DNA of 64,000 nucleotides from JAICJC01 sp963757605 (GCA_963757605.1 CAVWSF010000005.1:1240001-1304000); one strand, 5' to 3'; numbered from the stretch's first letter, positions 48,472 through 57,145 are shown. A program made the numbers and translations. Notes: generated by a model not told the origin, from the letters alone.

Positions 48472-49403
48472 CGAGGCGGACAAACCTGGCGCTGGCCGCC
48501 GTGCTCGCCGTCGCGACCGCGAGCGGGGTCGCGGCGCTCCTCGTCGGCGAGGGCCGGGCCGCGGTCGTGGTGTGGGCCCACGGCGCCACCGGCTTCGCCC
48601 TCCTCGCGCTCGTGCGGCCGAAGTCACGGATCGCCGTGCGCGGCGTCGCGCGGCGCGGCCGGGCGGCGGCGCCGGGGATCCTCCTCGGCGCGCTCGTGGC
48701 CACCTCGATCGCCCTCGGCCTCGCGCATGCCGCCGGCGCCGGGACGCTCGGGCCGCTGACGGCGCTCGGCTGGCACATCGGCCTCGCGCTGGCCGCGGTC
48801 CCGGTGGCGGCCGCGCACGCCTGGAAGCGTCCTCCCCGCCCGCGGGTCGGCGACCTCACCCGCCGGGCGTTCCTGCGCGGCGCGGCGGTGGTGGCCGTGG
48901 GCGTCGCCGCGAAGCTCGCCTTCGAGCGCGTCCTGGGCGCACCGCGCGCGGCCACCGGATCGCTGCCGCGCGCCACCCCCGTCCCCACCTCGTGGCTCGA
49001 CGACACGACGCCGAGCGCGGTCGCGACGCCGTGGACGGCCGAGCGGCTGGCCGGCCTGCGCCAGACCTCGGTGGTGTGCGCGCTCGACTGCACGTCGGGC
49101 TGGTACAGCACCAACCGCTGGTCGGGCGTGGCGCTCGCCGACCTCGTTCCGCCGCTGCCGCCGGGGACGCGCAGCGTCGAGGTGCGCTCGGCCACCGGGT
49201 ACGCGCGCCGGTTCGGCGCGTCCGACCTGGACGGCATCGTCCTCGCGACCCACATGGACGGCGTCCCGCTGGCGCCCGAGCACGGCGCGCCGGCCCGGCT
49301 CGTGGCCCCCGGCCGGCGCGGCTACTGGTGGGTAAAGTGGGTGACGGACGTCGAGCCGAGCACGCTTCCGGCATGGGCCCAGCCGCCGTTCCCACTGACC
49401 TGA
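48468..49403 (+). CDS. Membrane-attached molybdopterin oxidoreductase with internal Tat-like motif
   Basis: 311 residues. Residues 1-120 hold about four hydrophobic segments (LALAAVLAVATASGVAALLV; HGATGFALLALV; ILLGALVATSIALGLAH; LGWHIGLALAAVPVAAAHAW). A twin-arginine motif, TRRAFLRGAAVVAVGVAA, follows at about 131, then a sulfite-oxidase-type domain with the Mo-ligating Cys in VCALDCTSGWYSTNRWSGV and a terminal YWWVKWVTDVE. The Mo domain is probably outside the membrane. The histidines in the membrane part could bind haem. It overlaps the ligase gene by 4 bases. Confidence 0.85.
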   Translation: MTRRTNLALAAVLAVATASGVAALLVGEGRAAVVVWAHGATGFALLALVRPKSRIAVRGVARRGRAAAPGILLGALVATSIALGLAHAAGAGTLGPLTALGWHIGLALAAVPVAAAHAWKRPPRPRVGDLTRRAFLRGAAVVAVGVAAKLAFERVLGAPRAATGSLPRATPVPTSWLDDTTPSAVATPWTAERLAGLRQTSVVCALDCTSGWYSTNRWSGVALADLVPPLPPGTRSVEVRSATGYARRFGASDLDGIVLATHMDGVPLAPEHGAPARLVAPGRRGYWWVKWVTDVEPSTLPAWAQPPFPLT

Positions 49404-49482
49404 CTACTACAAATTGGGGATGCCCGCATCACGGCCGGAGTACGAGTCTACGGCTGAGGCGTTCACCCCCAGGAGGTGCACC

Positions 49483-50784
49483 ATGGCCGAAAGCTGGTCT
49501 CAGGCGCGCCGGCTCGAATCTTGGCCGCCGCCATCGCTGTCTCGCGCGCTCGCCGACGCAGGCTCCGTTGCGGCGTCCCCCACGTTCGTCGCGCGCCAGC
49601 CGATCTACGACGGGCGCATGGAGGTGTACGGCTACGAGCTCCTCTTCCGGGCCGCCGACGAGAGCTGGGCGGACGTCGCGAACGCCGACGAGGCGACCGC
49701 ATCGACCATCGTGACGACGTTCGGCGACATCGGCCTCGACACGCTCGTGGGCGGGCGGATGTGCTTCGTGAACGTCACACGCGAGTTCGTCCTGAACGAC
49801 TTCGTGCCGCTCCTGCCGGTCGGCCGGGTCGGCCTCGAGATGCCGCGCGACATCGCCGCCGACCCGGACGTGGCGGCGAAGCTGGGCGAGCTGGGCGAGA
49901 TGGGCTACATCATCGTCCTCGACGACTTCGTCATGCGCCCAGACAGCGCCCCGCTGCTCGAGCTGGCGCACATGGTGAAGCTCGACGCGCAGTCGTTCAC
50001 CGACGAGCAGCTGCGCGAGCAGATCGCGGCGATCGCGGCCCACAAGGTCAAGCTGATCGGCGAGCGGATCGAGAGCTACGAGCAGTTCGACCGCTGCAAG
50101 GCCGCCGGCCTGGGCTTCTTCCAGGGCTACTTCTTCTGCCAGCCCAAGACCGTGGCCGGCAAGGGCATCCCGTCGAACCGGCTCTCGCAGGTGCAGCTCA
50201 TCGGGGCGCTCCAGAACCCCGAGGTGTCGCTGGAGGAGCTGGACGCGGTGATCAGCCGCGACCTCGGCGTCTCCTACCGGCTCCTGCGCTGGATCAACTC
50301 CGCCTACTTCTCGCTGCCGCGGAAGGTGAACTCCGTCCACGAGGCGCTCGTGCTCCTCGGCGCGCGCAACGTCCGCAGCTGGGCGATGCTCGTGACGCTC
50401 GCGGGACTCGACGACACGCCCACCGAGCTCACCCGCACCGCGATGCTGCGCGGGAAGATGGCCGAGCTTGTCGCGCACGAGCTCGAGCGGCCCGACACGG
50501 AGGCGTACTTCACCGTCGGCCTCTTCTCGGTCATCGACGCGTTCATGAACATGCGCATGGAGGACATCCTGGCCGAGCTCCCGCTGGGGCCCGAGGTCGC
50601 GCTCGCGCTCCTCAGGCGGGCCGGCCCGATGGGCGAGGTGCTCGAGTGGGTGGCGGCCTATGAGCGGGGCGAGTTCGACGCCCTCGGCGAGCCGGTGCCC
50701 GCCGCCGACCGCATCCTCCGCGACGCCTACGTCCGCGCGCTCCGGTTTGCCGACGAGGCCTGCGGCAGCGTCGTCCCCAGCTAG
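49483..50784 (+). CDS. EAL-HDOD (YuxH-type) signalling protein
   Basis: 433 residues. The N-terminal EAL-like domain starts FVARQPIYDGRMEVYGYELLFR; the catalytic EAL has become ELL and the later DDF motif (VLDDFVM) is only partly kept, so c-di-GMP hydrolysis is unlikely. From about 235 an HDOD domain follows (LEELDAVISRDLGVSYRLLRWINSA, SVHEALVLLGARNVRSWAML). Such proteins are regulatory scaffolds in motility or surface behaviours. AGGAGG lies 6 bases before the ATG. Confidence 0.9.
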   Translation: MAESWSQARRLESWPPPSLSRALADAGSVAASPTFVARQPIYDGRMEVYGYELLFRAADESWADVANADEATASTIVTTFGDIGLDTLVGGRMCFVNVTREFVLNDFVPLLPVGRVGLEMPRDIAADPDVAAKLGELGEMGYIIVLDDFVMRPDSAPLLELAHMVKLDAQSFTDEQLREQIAAIAAHKVKLIGERIESYEQFDRCKAAGLGFFQGYFFCQPKTVAGKGIPSNRLSQVQLIGALQNPEVSLEELDAVISRDLGVSYRLLRWINSAYFSLPRKVNSVHEALVLLGARNVRSWAMLVTLAGLDDTPTELTRTAMLRGKMAELVAHELERPDTEAYFTVGLFSVIDAFMNMRMEDILAELPLGPEVALALLRRAGPMGEVLEWVAAYERGEFDALGEPVPAADRILRDAYVRALRFADEACGSVVPS

Positions 50785-50850
50785 ATCGCCGGCTGCGCGA
50801 ACGGGATCGGGGCCCCGGGACAAACGCCCCGAGGACCCGAGGCAGCGCGT

Positions 50851-52086
50851 CTAGATGCTCGGGAAGATCGCGAAGCGAGCCTGGTCGCCTCCGTCCACCC
50901 GGGTGAAGTCGCCGCCGACGTACATGTTGCCGCCGCCGCCCCGGAGCGCCCAGACTCCGAGCACGCCCTGGCTGGACGTGAGCGGAGGCGCCCAATCCTG
51001 CAGGACGCCGGCCGGGCTGAGCATGAACACCTTGTGGCGCGAGATGCGCTTGCTGGTGCCGTACTCCTTCATCGACATGTTCGCCTGCGGCGCGACGTAG
51101 TCGCCGTGCATGCCGTAGACGGGGTAGCCGCCGATGGTGGCGACGGCCTGGACGTTGCCGTCCGTCTTGTAGAACCACTGCTGGTGACCCGTGGCGAGGT
51201 CGTAGGCCAGGGCGGTGCCGCCCGGGCCGCCCATGGCGGCGTAGAGCTCGGGGCCGCAGCGGGCGATGTCGAGGACCTCGGACCCGGGGTGGCTCGCCCA
51301 CGTGGCGAGGCCGCCCGAGGCCAGCGTGACCGCCCCGAGGCGCGCCGAGGACGTGTAGCCGTCCAGGGACTTGAACCAGCCGGCGACGATCAGGCGCCCG
51401 CTGAGCGGATCGGCGACCAGGTCGCGCACCTCGTCGGAGGCGCCTGCGCGCCAGCTCGAGTCGAGCGCGAACTGCCCGCCGGCAAGCGAGAGCTTGGCCA
51501 GGCGGCTGTGCGACTCGCCGGCCACGCTGGTGAACGCTCCACCGATGTACAGGTCGTCGCCGGTGGCGGCGATGGCCTTGACGGAGCCGTTCAGCCCCAG
51601 GTTCGGGACGACGGGCGACACCTGCCCGGAGGCGATGTCGAACGCGACGAGCCTGGAGTGCGCCGCACCGTTCACAGTCGAGAAGGCCCCGCCGACGTAG
51701 AGCGTCTTGCGGTCGGGCGAGGCGGCCAGGAAGTACGCGCGGCCGTTCAGCTGCGGCGCGAACGGCAGGAGCGCGCCGGTGGCGGCGTCCTCGGCGGCGA
51801 GGAAGGTACGCGCCTGAACGTTGCCGATGTGGTCGGCGGCAGTCGTGAAGTTGCCGGCGATGAAGACGATATGGCCGACGCGCAGGATGTCGTCGACCCG
51901 GCCGGCCTCCTTGTTCGTCTTCGTCCAGCCCGGGACCGGGAACTGCCAGCCCTGCTGGACGGCGGCCGCCGACACGTGCGGGACAACCGAGGTGGCGCCG
52001 GCGGTCGTGGTGACGGCCAGTGCCGTGGTAGCGGCGGCAGCGACGGCCAGGAAGCAGCCGAGTGCGCGCCAACGATGTACGAACAT
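50851..52086 (-). CDS. Secreted beta-propeller protein, 411 aa
   Basis: An N-terminal signal (MFVHRWRALGCFLAVAAAAT...TAGATS) is followed by repeating blades of the form LYVGGAFSTVNGAAHSRLVAFD, LYIGGAFTSVAGESHSRLAKL and MYVGGDFTRVDGGDQARFA. The G-G-x-F-x-x-V-x-G-x-x-x-x-x-R/L repeat recurs in extracellular, probably cell-surface propellers (DUF5122-like). GGGGGT precedes the ATG by 8 bases. The upstream 170 bases are AT-richer and probably hold its promoter. Function unknown. Confidence 0.85.
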   Translation of the reverse strand: MFVHRWRALGCFLAVAAAATTALAVTTTAGATSVVPHVSAAAVQQGWQFPVPGWTKTNKEAGRVDDILRVGHIVFIAGNFTTAADHIGNVQARTFLAAEDAATGALLPFAPQLNGRAYFLAASPDRKTLYVGGAFSTVNGAAHSRLVAFDIASGQVSPVVPNLGLNGSVKAIAATGDDLYIGGAFTSVAGESHSRLAKLSLAGGQFALDSSWRAGASDEVRDLVADPLSGRLIVAGWFKSLDGYTSSARLGAVTLASGGLATWASHPGSEVLDIARCGPELYAAMGGPGGTALAYDLATGHQQWFYKTDGNVQAVATIGGYPVYGMHGDYVAPQANMSMKEYGTSKRISRHKVFMLSPAGVLQDWAPPLTSSQGVLGVWALRGGGGNMYVGGDFTRVDGGDQARFAIFPSI

Positions 52087-52255
52087 GATGTAGACCCCCA
52101 AGTGAAACAAATCAAACGAAGTCGCCGGAAAACGACGGCGATCACTTCGGAATTCGGCTCGTCCTTGGGCGGTCTTGACCGCTCGGGCGCAAGTTCACCG
52201 CAACTGGGAGGTTCTGTCACCCGGAAGGGTGCCCGCTGTCTACGCGAGTCCGGTC

Positions 52256-52624
52256 TCAGACCCTGCGCGTGCGCTCGAGCAGCGGCCCCGCCGCCCGCCG
52301 GAACGCCAGGAGCGCGGCCGGGATGTCGGCCGCCGCGCCCGTCAGGTGGTACACGGCGATGTCGAACACCAGCGCCGCGTCCTCGCAGTGCGCGCCGACC
52401 TGCGTCGCCGTGTCATGCCCGAAGACGCGGGCGGCGATGTCGAGCGCCTCGACCGCCTCGCGATACGCGTCCTGGTCGAGCGCGCCGCGGGGGTCGGCCA
52501 GGTCGAGCGCCGCACACAGCGACCCGTGGCAGGGCACCTGGGCCCGCGCGTCTCTGACTGCACGCACCGCCGCCGCGGTGTGTGCGGTCGGCGAGACGGG
52601 CAGCTCGAGCGGAGAGAGGCTCAC
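52256..52624 (-). CDS. Helical hypothetical protein, 122 aa
   Basis: It begins MSLSPLELPVSPTAHTAAAV (GTG start) and is predicted to be largely alpha-helical (REAVEALDIAARVFGHDT, VFDIAVYHLTGAAADIP). No conserved motif is recognised. High Ala content and third-position GC are consistent with a real gene. The 170 bases upstream of the propeller gene and this gene's stop are adjacent, so the two do not share a promoter. Confidence 0.6.
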   Translation of the reverse strand: MSLSPLELPVSPTAHTAAAVRAVRDARAQVPCHGSLCAALDLADPRGALDQDAYREAVEALDIAARVFGHDTATQVGAHCEDAALVFDIAVYHLTGAAADIPAALLAFRRAAGPLLERTRRV

Positions 52625-52670
52625 CAGTCAAAGGTACGGGCACGAGCCGCGCCCGGCCACCCCCGGCGGA

Positions 52671-52835
52671 TCAGCCGCAGCAGCCCTCCTTGTAGCGGCA
52701 CGCCAGGCAGTGCCACGAGGCCTTGGTCCAGATCATCGGCGCGGAGCACCGCGGGCAGGCCGGATCGTCGCGGCTCTGGCCCGGGAGGGCGCACGCGGTC
52801 CGGGGCTCTGAGGCGATGGAAGCCACGGCCGTCAC
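52671..52835 (-). CDS. Small zinc-ribbon protein, 54 aa
   Basis: GTG-started frame ending SAPMIWTKASWHCLACRYKEGCCG. CPRC and CLAC, 14 residues apart, make a C4 zinc ribbon, and the C-terminal CCG adds two more cysteines. It lies 46 bases upstream of the helical hypothetical gene in the same direction. The ribosome binding site is weak, and a second GTG three codons later is possible. Too short for usual ORF thresholds, but the spaced cysteines make it credible. Confidence 0.55.
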   Translation of the reverse strand: MTAVASIASEPRTACALPGQSRDDPACPRCSAPMIWTKASWHCLACRYKEGCCG

Positions 52836-53226
52836 CGTAGCGCGGCGGGTGGACGACGGTGTTTACGGGATCCGTACACGCCGTTCACGGCGCTGCCGGA
52901 GGAGCGCAGTAGGCTCGTCCCGCACATGGGACACGGGATTGGGGATCGTTCCAACCGGCGCCCTCTCTGCAACTGGGAGGGGACGCCGTTCACGAGTTCG
53001 GTAACCGCGGGGCGGCGGTTGCCGACGCGCGGCGCCCGCCCCGCGTGGTCGCCCACGGCGACTTCGGCCCGACCAGATCTGCCGGAGCGCGACCGGGTCC
53101 CGGCCCGGCGTGCCGCAGGGTGGTTGCCGGCCAGGTCGACGGCCAGGCCGGCCGGCCACGCGGGCGGGGCCGCACCACCGTTCTGGAGCTGCTGGGGCTA
53201 GATCCGGCTGCTAGATTCGGCCGCTG
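52836..53226. other. Intergenic stretch of 390 bases without a confident gene
   Basis: No frame has a convincing start, ribosome binding site and full length. One plus-strand frame reads PPRVVAHGDFGPT near 53050, resembling the HGDFGP motif of aminoglycoside-phosphotransferase-like kinases, but the residues that should follow are absent. It may be a gene relic or chance. The Nudix gene's promoter should be within this stretch. Confidence 0.35.
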
Positions 53227-53715
53227 GTGAAGGACAAGGTCGACAAGTCGGGCCGCACGAGCGCGGGCATCCTGCTCTGGCGGAGGCGAGAAGGGCGCCT
53301 CGAGGTGCTGCTCGCCCACAACGGCGGGCCGTACTGGGCCAAGAAGGACCATGGCCACTGGACGGTGCTGAAGGGCGAGGCGGAGCCAGGCGAGGAGCTC
53401 GAGGCGGTGGCCCGGCGCGAGTTCGCCGAGGAGACCGGCCACAACCTGCCGGCCGGGTCGATGATCCACCTCGGCGAGATCAGGCAGAAGTCCGGCAAGG
53501 TGGTTATCGCATGGGCCGTCGAGGGCGACCTCGATCCGTCCACCGCCGTCAGCAACACCTTCGAGATGGAGTGGCCGCCACGCTCCGGCCGCATGCAGGA
53601 GTTCCCCGAGATCGACCGGGTCGAGTGGTTCGATCCCGACGAGGCACGGGGCAGGCTGAAGGCCGCGCAGGTGCCGTTCCTCGACCGGCTCCACGAGGCC
53701 ATCACGTCACGGTAA
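53227..53715 (+). CDS. Nudix hydrolase (MutT-like)
   Basis: 162 residues. The Nudix box is complete: GEAEPGEELEAVARREFAEETG, with the metal-binding REFAEE core. It begins with SAGILLWRRREGRLEVLLAHNGG, typical of the family, and WTVLKGEAEPGE precedes the box. The sequence resembles NTP-pyrophosphohydrolases acting on oxidised or unwanted nucleotides; the exact substrate is unknown. GTG start. The 3' end overlaps the converging cupredoxin gene by 14 bases. Confidence 0.92.
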   Translation: MKDKVDKSGRTSAGILLWRRREGRLEVLLAHNGGPYWAKKDHGHWTVLKGEAEPGEELEAVARREFAEETGHNLPAGSMIHLGEIRQKSGKVVIAWAVEGDLDPSTAVSNTFEMEWPPRSGRMQEFPEIDRVEWFDPDEARGRLKAAQVPFLDRLHEAITSR

Positions 53716-54061
53716 GCCGAGCGAGCATCCCCATGGCCCGGTGGCCGGGGATGCTGCAGTACAGGTTGTAGCGGCCCGGCCTGAGCGTCACCGTGAAGTG
53801 GGTGCGGGCCCCCGCCGGAACGCGCCCGCTGAAGCCGTAGCCGATCTGGTGACGTGCCACTTTCAGGTTATGGTCGTCCTGCCCGAAATTGGCGATATAG
53901 AACGTGATGCGGCCGTGGGGCACGGTCGCTCGGCCGAGGGAGATGCGGTACTCGGTCTCGTTCACGCCGACGCTTCGGGACGTGGACGCGGCGGCGCCGC
54001 TCGACGATGCCGCAAGGCAAGCGAGCACGATCAACACCAAGCACAGGCGAGCGAACCCCAT
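53702..54061 (-). CDS. Secreted cupredoxin-like copper protein
   Basis: 119 residues: a signal peptide (MGFARLCLVLIVLACLAASSSGAAA) and one cupredoxin domain. The type-1 copper ligands are visible: His in DDHNLKV, and Cys, His and Met in YCSIPGHRAMGM. It probably carries electrons outside the membrane. Its ATG shares one base with the proposed TTG start of the divergent DUF1800 gene. Confidence 0.9.
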   Translation of the reverse strand: MGFARLCLVLIVLACLAASSSGAAASTSRSVGVNETEYRISLGRATVPHGRITFYIANFGQDDHNLKVARHQIGYGFSGRVPAGARTHFTVTLRPGRYNLYCSIPGHRAMGMLARLTVT

Positions 54062-55458
54062 TGGCTAACCAATACCCGACGCTGCCGCGGAATTCCACCG
54101 CCGCCCACTACCGCCGCCTGCTCTGGCGCTGCGGGTTCTCGGGCTCGGACAAGCAGATCTCCCACTATCGGACGCTCGGGCTGAACGGCGCGATCGAGAA
54201 GCTGCTCGCCCCGGCGGCGCCGGCGAGGCTCTCGGGCCCGGCTCCGCGGGTGAACGGCGGCCCGCTCGACCCGGCCAACGTCTGGGGGCACGACACGCTG
54301 TGGTGGCTCGACCGCATGGTGCGGTCGCACAACCAGCTCGAGGAGCGGATGACGCTCAACCTGCACGACCACTTCGCCACCTCGAACGCAGGCGTCGGGA
54401 ACATCCGCCACATGCTGCGCCAGAACGCGCTCCTGCGCTCGCACGCCGTCGGCAGCTTCCTCGACCTCGTGACCCGCCTCACCCACGACCCGGCCATGCT
54501 GCTCTGGCTGAACGGGGCCGACTCCAACAAGTGGGCGCCGAACGAGAACTACGCGCGCGAGCTCATGGAGCTCTTCTGCCTCGGTAACGATCCCGGGCTC
54601 GAGGCGGCGACGTTCGGGCTGTGGAGACAGTCGAAGATGTACACGCAGGCCGACATCCACGCCGCCGCGCTGGCGCTGACGGGCTGGCGCTACGACTGGT
54701 CGAACACGCAGAAGGACAACCCGACGTTCTACGATTCGTCGTGGCACGCGACGGGGTCGAAGACGATCTTCGGCCACACCGGCACCTGGGACTGGCAGGA
54801 CGTCGTGCGGCTGGTCATCCGCCATCCCAACCATGCGCCGTTCCTGGCGTGGAAGCTGTGGTCGTACTTCATCCCCACCCCGCCGCCCAAGTCGGCGATG
54901 CAGATGATGGTCGGGAACTACCTGAGCTCGGGCTACAAGCTGAAGCCGCTCCTGCGCGTGATCCTGCGCCACTCGGCGATGTACCAGGCGCTCGACGCAC
55001 CCGACCTCGTGAAGGGCCCGATCGTCTTCGTCGCCTCGACGCTGCGCATGACCGGGCAGTTCATCACCGAGGACGCCTGGGCGTGGCTCCTCGATGCGAT
55101 GGGCCAGGTGCCCTTCTACCCGCCCAACGTGTCGGGCTGGGACCAGGGCGCCGCCTGGCTCAACACCAACTCGGCGCACGCCTACTGGCAGACGACCGAC
55201 TACCTGATCAGGAACACCGTCGCCGACCCGGGGCAGGAATCGGCGACCGACGCCGTCTCGCGCGCCGTCGCCGCGCTCGCCCATCCGTGGGTCTCGAACG
55301 GCGCGCGGGCCAAGCTCGAGGGCTACGCGCAGGCGTTCTTCGACGCGCACAGCTCCACGTCGAGCGGCAAGCGGGTGCTCGGCTCGCACGAGCGCGTCGA
55401 GCGCCAGCGGGTGTTGCGGGCGCTCATCCTGGCCGGCCCCGACGGCTTCCTTTCCTGA
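54061..55458 (+). CDS. DUF1800-family protein
   Basis: 465 residues from a TTG start. The family start AAHYRRLLWRCGFSGSDKQI is near the N-terminus, followed by DHFATSNAGVGNIRHMLRQNALLR, NENYARELMELFCLG (the conserved ARE..ELF motif), ALALTGWRYDW and NVSGWDQGAAWLNTN. An ATG 18 codons upstream lies inside the cupredoxin gene. DUF1800 proteins are commonly paired with DUF1501 proteins, as here, and are thought to act at the cell surface; the function is unknown. Confidence 0.85.
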   Translation: MANQYPTLPRNSTAAHYRRLLWRCGFSGSDKQISHYRTLGLNGAIEKLLAPAAPARLSGPAPRVNGGPLDPANVWGHDTLWWLDRMVRSHNQLEERMTLNLHDHFATSNAGVGNIRHMLRQNALLRSHAVGSFLDLVTRLTHDPAMLLWLNGADSNKWAPNENYARELMELFCLGNDPGLEAATFGLWRQSKMYTQADIHAAALALTGWRYDWSNTQKDNPTFYDSSWHATGSKTIFGHTGTWDWQDVVRLVIRHPNHAPFLAWKLWSYFIPTPPPKSAMQMMVGNYLSSGYKLKPLLRVILRHSAMYQALDAPDLVKGPIVFVASTLRMTGQFITEDAWAWLLDAMGQVPFYPPNVSGWDQGAAWLNTNSAHAYWQTTDYLIRNTVADPGQESATDAVSRAVAALAHPWVSNGARAKLEGYAQAFFDAHSSTSSGKRVLGSHERVERQRVLRALILAGPDGFLS

Positions 55459-55482
55459 ACCCACCCGATTCGAGGAGCTGCG

Positions 55483-56880
55483 ATGACAGCCTGTGGCTGC
55501 AATGACTGGCACACCACGCAACGCGCGGCGATGCTGCGCCGCCAGGGCCAGCGCGTGCCGATCCCGCGCGCGGTGCTCGAGGGTGCCACGGCCGGCATCT
55601 CGCGGCGCGACTTCCTCCGGAACGGGGCGATCGCGACGATCACCGTCTACGGCGCGTCGATGCTCTCGTGGGGCCGGATCTGGGAGGCGGCGGCCGCCCA
55701 GGCGGCGACGCCCGGCGGCGTCACCGACCCGATCATCGTCTCGATCTTCCTCGACGGCGGAAACGACGGGCTGAACACGCTCCTCCCCGTCGACGCCCAG
55801 AACCTGGCGGCCTACCAGCAGGCCCGCAACTACATCGCGCTCGATCCCAACGACTGCCTCACCCTGGCGGGGCCGGGGGCGACGCCGGACTTCCGCTGGA
55901 ACCCGGCGGCGACCGGCTTCAAGCAGCTCTACGACGCCGGCAAGATGGCCGTCATCCCGGCGGTCGACTACCTGCCGCCCGACCTGAGCCACTTCCACTC
56001 GCGGGCATTCTGGCAGGCCGGCGAGCTCGACCCGAACCCCGCCACCGGCTGGCTGGGCCGCTGGGTCGACCAGAACGGCGACGCGGACAATCCCCTCCAG
56101 GCGCTCTCGGTCGACTGGACGCTCCAGGGCTCGATGAAGAGCGCCGCCAACCCGGTCGCGGTGCTGACGAGCCCGCAGTCGGCGCAGTACGACCTGAACG
56201 GCGTGTGGACGGACGAGGCGCTCATGGTGCAGACGCTCGGCGACCTCGCCCAGCGATCGGCGAAGAACGCCCCGATGGCGGCGGCCGACAAGGCCGTGGG
56301 CGGCGCGGTCGACGTGGCGAACCAGCTCGCCGGCCTCGGCTCGACCACGATCCCGCCGAACGGGCTCGGTTACGGCACGACCGGCTTCGACGAGCGCATG
56401 TCGACGCTGGCGTGGCTCATCCGCTCCAACCTGGGCGTGCGGGTGGCCTGCCTCAGCTTCGACGACGGCTTCGACTTCCACGACAACCAGGTGAACCGCC
56501 AGGCGGACTGCCTCTCCTCGCTCGGACAGACGCTGGCCGCGTTCCAGGCCGACCTCGAGGCGCACGGGATCGCCGACCGCGTCCTCACCCTGGTCTGGAG
56601 CGAGTTCGGCCGCCGCGTCGACGACAACGACTCGGGCGGCGGCGGCACCGACCACGGCGCGGGCGGCCTGGCGATGGTCATCGGGACGCACGTCCAGCCG
56701 GGCATCGCGAGCCCCTTCCCCGGCATCCGCCCGGTCGACCTCGACGGGAACGGCAACCTGAAGGTCCCGGTCGACTACCGCCAGATCTACACCGAGCTCC
56801 TCGGAAACTGGATGGGCACGGACCCGGCGGCGGTCATCCCGAACGCTGCGAGCTTCAGCCCGCTGGCTCTGGTGGCCTAA
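55483..56880 (+). CDS. DUF1501-family Tat-exported protein
   Basis: 465 residues. Twin-arginine signal ISRRDFLRNGAIATITVYGAS around residues 40-60. The mature part has IIVSIFLDGGNDGLNTLLP, the early family motif, DLSHFHSRAFWQAGE, VWSEFGRRVDDN and GTDHGAGGLAMVIG. The fold is related to the sulfatase/alkaline-phosphatase superfamily. GAGGAG lies 5 bases upstream of the ATG. Repeat family B copy 2 starts right after its TAA stop. Confidence 0.92.
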   Translation: MTACGCNDWHTTQRAAMLRRQGQRVPIPRAVLEGATAGISRRDFLRNGAIATITVYGASMLSWGRIWEAAAAQAATPGGVTDPIIVSIFLDGGNDGLNTLLPVDAQNLAAYQQARNYIALDPNDCLTLAGPGATPDFRWNPAATGFKQLYDAGKMAVIPAVDYLPPDLSHFHSRAFWQAGELDPNPATGWLGRWVDQNGDADNPLQALSVDWTLQGSMKSAANPVAVLTSPQSAQYDLNGVWTDEALMVQTLGDLAQRSAKNAPMAAADKAVGGAVDVANQLAGLGSTTIPPNGLGYGTTGFDERMSTLAWLIRSNLGVRVACLSFDDGFDFHDNQVNRQADCLSSLGQTLAAFQADLEAHGIADRVLTLVWSEFGRRVDDNDSGGGGTDHGAGGLAMVIGTHVQPGIASPFPGIRPVDLDGNGNLKVPVDYRQIYTELLGNWMGTDPAAVIPNAASFSPLALVA

Positions 56881-56881
56881 C

Positions 56882-56972
56882 CGCGGGGAACTCAGGGTTC
56901 CCCCGCGAGCCCCCTCTTAAGGGTGGCGCTTGTCCGGTGCGCTCCGGCGAAGAACGCGGTCTTCGCCGGAGC
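56882..56972. repeat. Two-hairpin palindromic repeat, family B copy 2 (inverted)
   Basis: Reverse orientation relative to the copy at 36577. Stem B: CGCGGGGAAC with GTTCCCCCGCG (one bulged C). Stem A: GCTCCGGCGAAGA (56941-56953) with 56960-56972, the same 13-bp stem as copy 1 but with a different 6-base loop. A CCCCCTCTTAAGGG linker joins them. It begins directly after the DUF1501 stop codon and could end its transcript. Confidence 0.8.
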
Positions 56973-57145
56973 CACGAGCCATGCGGCCGTGAAACAGTCG
57001 AGGCGCGAATCGTTGCCGCCGCGTGACCGGTGTCGCGGACTTCGCACAACCACGAGCGGCACCATGGGCCCTGGCCCCGTTCGGCGCCAGGCCCCGGTGG
57101 TTGGCCGCCGACCGCGCGTGGCCCGTCCGCGCCTACCATGCGCCG

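Noticed and set aside
50785..50850. GC-rich palindromic stretch after the EAL-HDOD gene as a terminator
   Set aside because: Only imperfect short pairings around GGGGCCCC/GGGCGTTT could be found; not strong enough to call.
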